DNA of 7,054 bases from Sphingobacteriales bacterium (GTDB taxonomy: Bacteria; Bacteroidota; Bacteroidia; Chitinophagales; Chitinophagaceae): assembly GCA_023251215.1 (NCBI GenBank), contig JAHEZF010000082.1, positions 1 through 7,054 on the forward strand, in the 5' to 3' direction. Position 1 is the stretch's first letter. Every line of letters begins with the position of its first letter. Under the pieces are notes generated by a model that saw only the letters and a list, made by a program, of their open reading frames with translations, was not told the DNA's origin and did not search any database. The position numbers and the translations under genes were made by a program. This document shows, piece after piece, positions 4,093-7,054 of the stretch.

Positions 4093-4935
4093 ATGGCTTC
4101 AACAAAACTTATAGCTGACAGTGGGGCCACAAAAGCAGAGTGGTGTTTGCTCAATGGGGAAAAGAAAAAAACAATTTTTACCCAGGGCATCAGTCCTTAT
4201 TTTTTTAGCACAGAGCAGATCAGGGATCTGTTATTAAAAGAATTGAAACCAAAACTTAAAAATGTTCAGGTGGATGAAGTGTATTATTATGGAACAGGTT
4301 GTGCTAATCCTGCCAATGTAAAATCCGTAAAGAATGCGATCAAAAAGGTTTTTAACGGGGCCAGTATATCAGTAACTCATGACCTGATGGCGGCAGCAAG
4401 AGCATTATGCGGAAGAAAAGAGGGAATTGCCTGCATCCTTGGTACCGGCTCAAATTCCTGTTATTATGATGGGAAAAAAATCGTGAAAAACAGCCCGGGA
4501 TTGGGATATGTGCTCGGTGATGAAGGCAGTGGCGCCTACCTGGGCAAAAAAGTATTGCAATATTATTTATATGGTACGTTTGATTCAGAGTTACGGGGAC
4601 GTTTTGATGTTACTTATACTACCAATACAGTGGAGATACTGGAAAATGTTTATAAAAGACCTATGCCTAACCGATACATGGCGGGATTTGCAAAATTCCT
4701 GGCAGATAACCGTGGACATTATATGATTGAAAATATTATTGAAGATGGGCTTAATGATTTTTTCTTTAATCATCTGTGCAAATACCGTGAAACATGGACA
4801 TTGCCGGTTAGCTTTGCCGGCAGCGTGGCATTTGGATTTAAAGATGTGTTGAAGCAACTTTGCAACAGTTATGAATTTGAATTGGGCAAAGTGATAAAAA
4901 ATCCTATGGAAGGATTGGTGGAATATCACCGTTAA
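4093..4935 (+). CDS. BadF/BadG/BcrA-type sugar kinase, probable MurNAc/GlcNAc kinase
   Basis: This 280-residue ASKHA-fold kinase carries a phosphate-1 motif DSGATK (9-14), THDLMAAARAL with the probable catalytic Asp97, a phosphate-2 motif GTGSNS (117-122), GYVLGDEGSGAYLG (138-151) and the adenosine-site motif AGSVAFGF (242-249). Length and motifs match N-acetylglucosamine kinase-like members rather than the 2-hydroxyacyl-CoA dehydratase activators. It sits 13 bases before murQ on the same strand, so an operon is likely. A MurK-like role follows by inference: phosphorylating MurNAc, and perhaps GlcNAc, at O6 with ATP in the cytosol to supply MurQ. MurK enzymes of Clostridium and Tannerella set the precedent for kinase plus MurQ without the PTS MurP. 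The sequence alone cannot separate MurNAc from GlcNAc specificity. Confidence 0.85.
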   Translation: MASTKLIADSGATKAEWCLLNGEKKKTIFTQGISPYFFSTEQIRDLLLKELKPKLKNVQVDEVYYYGTGCANPANVKSVKNAIKKVFNGASISVTHDLMAAARALCGRKEGIACILGTGSNSCYYDGKKIVKNSPGLGYVLGDEGSGAYLGKKVLQYYLYGTFDSELRGRFDVTYTTNTVEILENVYKRPMPNRYMAGFAKFLADNRGHYMIENIIEDGLNDFFFNHLCKYRETWTLPVSFAGSVAFGFKDVLKQLCNSYEFELGKVIKNPMEGLVEYHR

Positions 4936-4948
4936 AAGAACCCGAGCT

Positions 4949-5764
4949 ATGGCATTTGAAAAAATTACAGAACAGGCTAGTAAGTACAGGCACCTGGAGA
5001 AAATGGCTATTGTTGAAATTCTTAATAACATTAATCAGGAAGATAGAATTGTGCCAGATGCGGTAGTAAAAGCCATTCCACAGATTGAAAAACTGGCAGA
5101 AGCCATTAGCGATAAGATGCTGATGGGTGGAAGACTTTTTTATATTGGCGCAGGTACCAGCGGCAGGCTGGGTATTGTGGATGCCAGTGAATGTCCGCCA
5201 ACTTATGGAGTGCCTTATGGATTGGTTATCGGCATCATTGCCGGGGGAGAAAAAGCGATTACCATGGCAGTTGAATTTGCGGAAGATGATAAAGACCAGG
5301 GATGGAAAGACCTGGAATCCTATAATGTTTCAGAAAAAGATGTGGTGGTAGGAATTGCCGCCAGTGGTACAACTCCTTATGTCATCGGGGCATTGGAACA
5401 ATGCAGACAAAAAGGAATCGTTACGGGAAGTATTTCCTGCAATCCTGATTCGCCGGTAAGTGCGGCAGCAGATTTTCCTATTGAAGTGGTGGTGGGCCCT
5501 GAGTTTGTAACCGGCAGCACCCGTATGAAAAGCGGAACAGCTCAAAAACTGGTATTGAATATGATTTCAACCTCTGTCATGATTCAATTGGGCAGGGTAG
5601 AAGATAATAAAATGGTAAACATGCAGCTTACCAATGACAAACTGGTAGATCGTGGCGTAAAGATGCTGATGGAAAGGCTGAAATCAGATGATTATGAAAA
5701 AGCTAAACAGCTTCTGCTCAAATATGGCAGCGTAAAAAAGGCTTTCGTATCTGCCAGCAAATAA
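4949..5764 (+). CDS. murQ: N-acetylmuramic acid 6-phosphate etherase
   Basis: This 271-residue cytosolic SIS-fold enzyme cleaves the D-lactyl ether of MurNAc-6-P to give GlcNAc-6-P and D-lactate, the key step in recycling peptidoglycan MurNAc. Seen: N-terminal ITEQASKYRHLEKM and NNINQED (6-32), GRLFYIGAGTSGRLGIVDASECPPT (61-85) with Glu81 at the position I equate with the catalytic Glu83 of E. coli MurQ, AEDD (111-114) with Glu112 matching Glu114 there, VVGIAASGTTPYV (133-145), and GPEFVTGSTRMKSGTAQKLVLNM (183-205). All core motifs are intact. The protein is slightly shorter than E. coli MurQ because it lacks a long C-terminal tail. It follows the sugar kinase by 13 bases, forming a two-gene recycling unit. 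No transporter or regulator (MurP, MurT or MurR) is present in the window. Confidence 0.97.
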   Translation: MAFEKITEQASKYRHLEKMAIVEILNNINQEDRIVPDAVVKAIPQIEKLAEAISDKMLMGGRLFYIGAGTSGRLGIVDASECPPTYGVPYGLVIGIIAGGEKAITMAVEFAEDDKDQGWKDLESYNVSEKDVVVGIAASGTTPYVIGALEQCRQKGIVTGSISCNPDSPVSAAADFPIEVVVGPEFVTGSTRMKSGTAQKLVLNMISTSVMIQLGRVEDNKMVNMQLTNDKLVDRGVKMLMERLKSDDYEKAKQLLLKYGSVKKAFVSASK

Positions 5765-5785
5765 AAAGCTTTTATTTACCAGATC

Positions 5786-5799
5786 TATTTTGTATTTTG
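5786..5799 (+). promoter_or_regulatory. Weak candidate -7 region of the thr leader
   Basis: TATTTTG occurs twice in direct succession. Each copy is one base short of the Bacteroidota TAnnTTTG -7 consensus. A start near 5805 would place the Thr-rich leader frame just after the 5' end and the thrA ATG about 210 bases downstream. No TTTG -33 box is seen. The assignment rests mainly on position. Confidence 0.25.
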
Positions 5800-5821
5800 T
5801 TTTTCTTAATTGATTCCTGTG

Positions 5822-5914
5822 GTGATCAAGAACGGTCATACCAATTCTTTTTTATTTACGGCCCATGTCGTTGCCACTGCTTTTTCTACAACTACAACCA
5901 CAACAATCCGCTAA
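5822..5914 (+). CDS. Putative threonine-rich leader peptide of thrA (non-ATG start)
   Basis: A 30-residue frame ends in ACA ACT ACA ACC ACA ACA ATC CGC TAA (...FSTTTTTTIR). Nine of 30 residues are Thr, six in a row, just before an aspartokinase gene feeding the threonine pathway. Hexathreonine plus Ile parallels the E. coli thrL logic of sensing charged tRNA-Thr, and Ile is made from Thr. An upstream in-frame stop at 5807-5809 limits the frame. There is no ATG: possible starts are GTG 5822, GTG 5819 or TTG 5810, and no Shine-Dalgarno is visible. The stop codon lies in the loop of a 9-bp hairpin. Start choice and translation are therefore uncertain, but the codon run in this position is hard to dismiss. 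Confidence 0.55.
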   Translation: MIKNGHTNSFLFTAHVVATAFSTTTTTTIR

Positions 5915-5924
5915 AGCGGATTGT
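5903..5924 (+). promoter_or_regulatory. Attenuator hairpin at the leader stop codon
   Basis: ACAATCCGC (5903-5911) pairs perfectly with GCGGATTGT (5916-5924) around TAAA, which contains the leader stop codon TAA. The left arm includes the last Thr codon plus Ile and Arg. A ribosome finishing the leader would melt this hairpin, and one stalled at the first Thr codons would not, so it is placed to act as the switching element. It has no T tract and is not itself a terminator. Confidence 0.6.
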
Positions 5925-5958
5925 ATTATTCCATATAAACAAGCGGGCATTTTGCTGT

Positions 5959-5979
5959 AAGAAGACAGGGCGTCTTTTT
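5959..5979 (+). terminator. Putative attenuator terminator before thrA
   Basis: AAGAAGAC (5959-5966) pairs with GTCTTTTT (5972-5979) around AGGGC, an 8-bp stem with one G-U wobble whose right arm is the T tract. The stem is weak for a constitutive terminator but suits a regulated one. GACAGGGC (5964-5971) is also complementary, with a one-base bulge, to GCCCATGTC (5861-5869) upstream in the leader. That offers a possible anti-terminator pairing which would occupy the left arm. It stands 38 bases before the thrA ATG. Confidence 0.5.
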
Positions 5980-6017
5980 ATCAGCCAACATAATTTCAAT
6001 CATTCAAATTACCAATC

Positions 6018-7054
6018 ATGCAGGTTTTAAAATTCGGAGGCACTTCGGTTGCCAATGCAGAAAATATAAATAAAGTAGTCGCCATTGTAAAAGAGGCTCC
6101 TAATAAAGACAAGACCATCGTTGTGGTTTCAGCCCTGAGTGGAATTACCGACCTGTTATTTAATGCCGCTTCATTAGCCGCTGAGAGTAATGAGAATTAC
6201 AAAGAAAAATTAACTACTATCGAACAGCGGCATATGGATATTATCAAACAACTTATCCCGGTTGCACAACAGAGCCCACTCCTTAGTTTAGTTAAAAAGG
6301 CATGCAATGAAATTGAAAATATCTGTAATGGTATTTTCCTGTTAGGCGAACTGACAGAAAGAACTAAAGATCGTATTGGTAGCTATGGTGAATGGATTTC
6401 ATCACAGATCATCTCAGCCAAACTAAATTCAGATGGGGTTAATAATGAATGGAAAGATGCCAAAGAATTGATCACTACCAATTCTTCATTTGGTTCTGCA
6501 GAAGTTGATTTTTCTGTTACCGATGAAAAGATCAAACAGTTCTTTTCAACGATGGGCTCCTCGCTTTATATTGTTCCGGGATTTATTGCAGCCGATAAAA
6601 ATGGTATCACTACTACGTTGGGGAGAGGCGGCTCTGATTATACAGCGGCTATCATTGCTTCGGCGCTGAATGCAGCCAGATTGGAAATATGGACCGATGT
6701 AGGCGGTATGATGACGGCTGATCCGCGGATGACCAATAATGCCCGTATCATTCCGCATATTTCTTACCAGGAAGCGATGGAACTTTCCCATTTTGGCGCC
6801 AAGGTCATTTACCCCCCAACTATTCAGCCGGTAATGAGTAAGAATATCCCGGTGTGGATCAGGAATACATTTGCTCCCCTTGATGAGGGTACACTGATCG
6901 AATCGGTGGCTTCAAAGAATGACAATATCGTTCGTGGCATTTCCAGTATCAACAATATTATTTTAATAAGCCTCGAGGGGAGTGGTATGATCGGCATTCC
7001 AGGGTTTTCAAAAAGATTATTTGAAGCATTGAGCAATGAAAAGATCAATGTTAT
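6018..7054 (+). CDS. thrA: Aspartokinase, probably ThrA (aspartokinase/homoserine dehydrogenase), N-terminal 345 residues; continues past right edge
   Basis: ATP-dependent phosphorylation of L-aspartate is the first step to Thr, Met, Lys and Ile. Seen: the nucleotide-binding start [14 protein letters not shown] (4-17), [13 protein letters not shown] (35-47), YGEWISSQI (123-131), the catalytic [14 protein letters not shown] (198-211), [15 protein letters not shown] (223-237), and [22 protein letters not shown] (248-269). The ACT regulatory domain begins at about 307 ([20 protein letters not shown]). These follow E. coli ThrA ([34 protein letters not shown]) more closely than the lysine-type kinases. 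A Thr-rich leader upstream supports a threonine-regulated bifunctional enzyme, with thrB and thrC perhaps downstream. The homoserine dehydrogenase half is outside the window, so fusion is inferred, not seen. No stop codon or frameshift occurs up to the edge. Confidence 0.93.
   Translation, partial: [345 protein letters not shown]

Noticed and set aside
5759..5777. AT-rich palindrome AAATAAAAAGCTTTTATTT at the murQ stop, as a terminator
   Set aside because: No GC stem, no loop space and no separate T tract; A/T symmetry of this kind is expected by chance after a TAA stop.
5865..5960. 31-codon ATG frame MSLPLLFLQLQPQQ... in the thr leader
   Set aside because: It is the only ATG-started short frame across the region, but reads the Thr codons as Leu/Gln and has no regulatory codon run. 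Kept only as an alternative if the Thr frame proves untranslated.
5797..6030. 77-codon plus-strand frame starting at TTG, spanning the thr leader
   Set aside because: Cys/Phe/His-rich low-complexity translation in a different frame from the Thr codons, overlapping the thrA start; no family resemblance.
1..7054. CRISPR array, tRNA/rRNA, insertion sequence, prophage or toxin-antitoxin genes
   Set aside because: No regularly spaced repeats, cloverleaf, transposase or integrase motifs, or terminal inverted repeats were seen. Most of the window is ordinary chromosomal content.

Overview
The window looks like chromosomal DNA from a Bacteroidota bacterium, probably close to the Chitinophagaceae. 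The reasons are moderate-to-low GC, mostly A-rich translation starts with little Shine-Dalgarno, a TAnnTTTG-type -7 box, a DUF6249-like membrane protein, a ThrA-type aspartokinase, and a GACCTnACCCC-type dispersed palindrome familiar from that phylum. No transposase, tRNA, rRNA or CRISPR array is visible.

Left part (1-2354). A cystathionine beta-synthase/cysteine synthase-like gene runs off the left edge on the minus strand. Upstream of it lie a heptamer repeat, a strong minus-strand terminator with a 9-codon mini-ORF ending on it, and a REP-like palindrome. Next comes a minus-strand pair: an ECF sigma factor gene followed by a two-TM putative anti-sigma gene. A divergent plus-strand gene encodes a small three-TM protein. 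The 240-bp divergent region holds three copies of one bipartite element, GTAACC-N15-TAGTC. One faces the sigma gene and two face the membrane-protein gene. This is the strongest non-coding signal in the window and looks like an autoregulated ECF regulon: sigma, membrane anti-sigma and membrane target.

Middle (2348-5764). A minus-strand PDZ/S41 C-terminal processing protease is divergent from a plus-strand pair made of a BadF/BcrA-type sugar kinase and the MurNAc-6-phosphate etherase MurQ. The pair fits peptidoglycan amino-sugar recycling: phosphorylation of MurNAc and/or GlcNAc, then lactyl-ether cleavage to GlcNAc-6-P. The region between protease and kinase carries two period-7 repeat tracts in opposite orientation, one abutting the kinase start codon.

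Right part (5765-7054). A 253-bp leader precedes thrA (aspartokinase, probably bifunctional with homoserine dehydrogenase; the 3' part is outside the window). The leader has a frame ending in six consecutive Thr codons, Ile, Arg and stop, with a hairpin at the stop and a terminator-like hairpin downstream. This is a classical threonine attenuator layout, except that the Thr-rich frame has no ATG start.

No gene-free stretch exceeds 300 bases.
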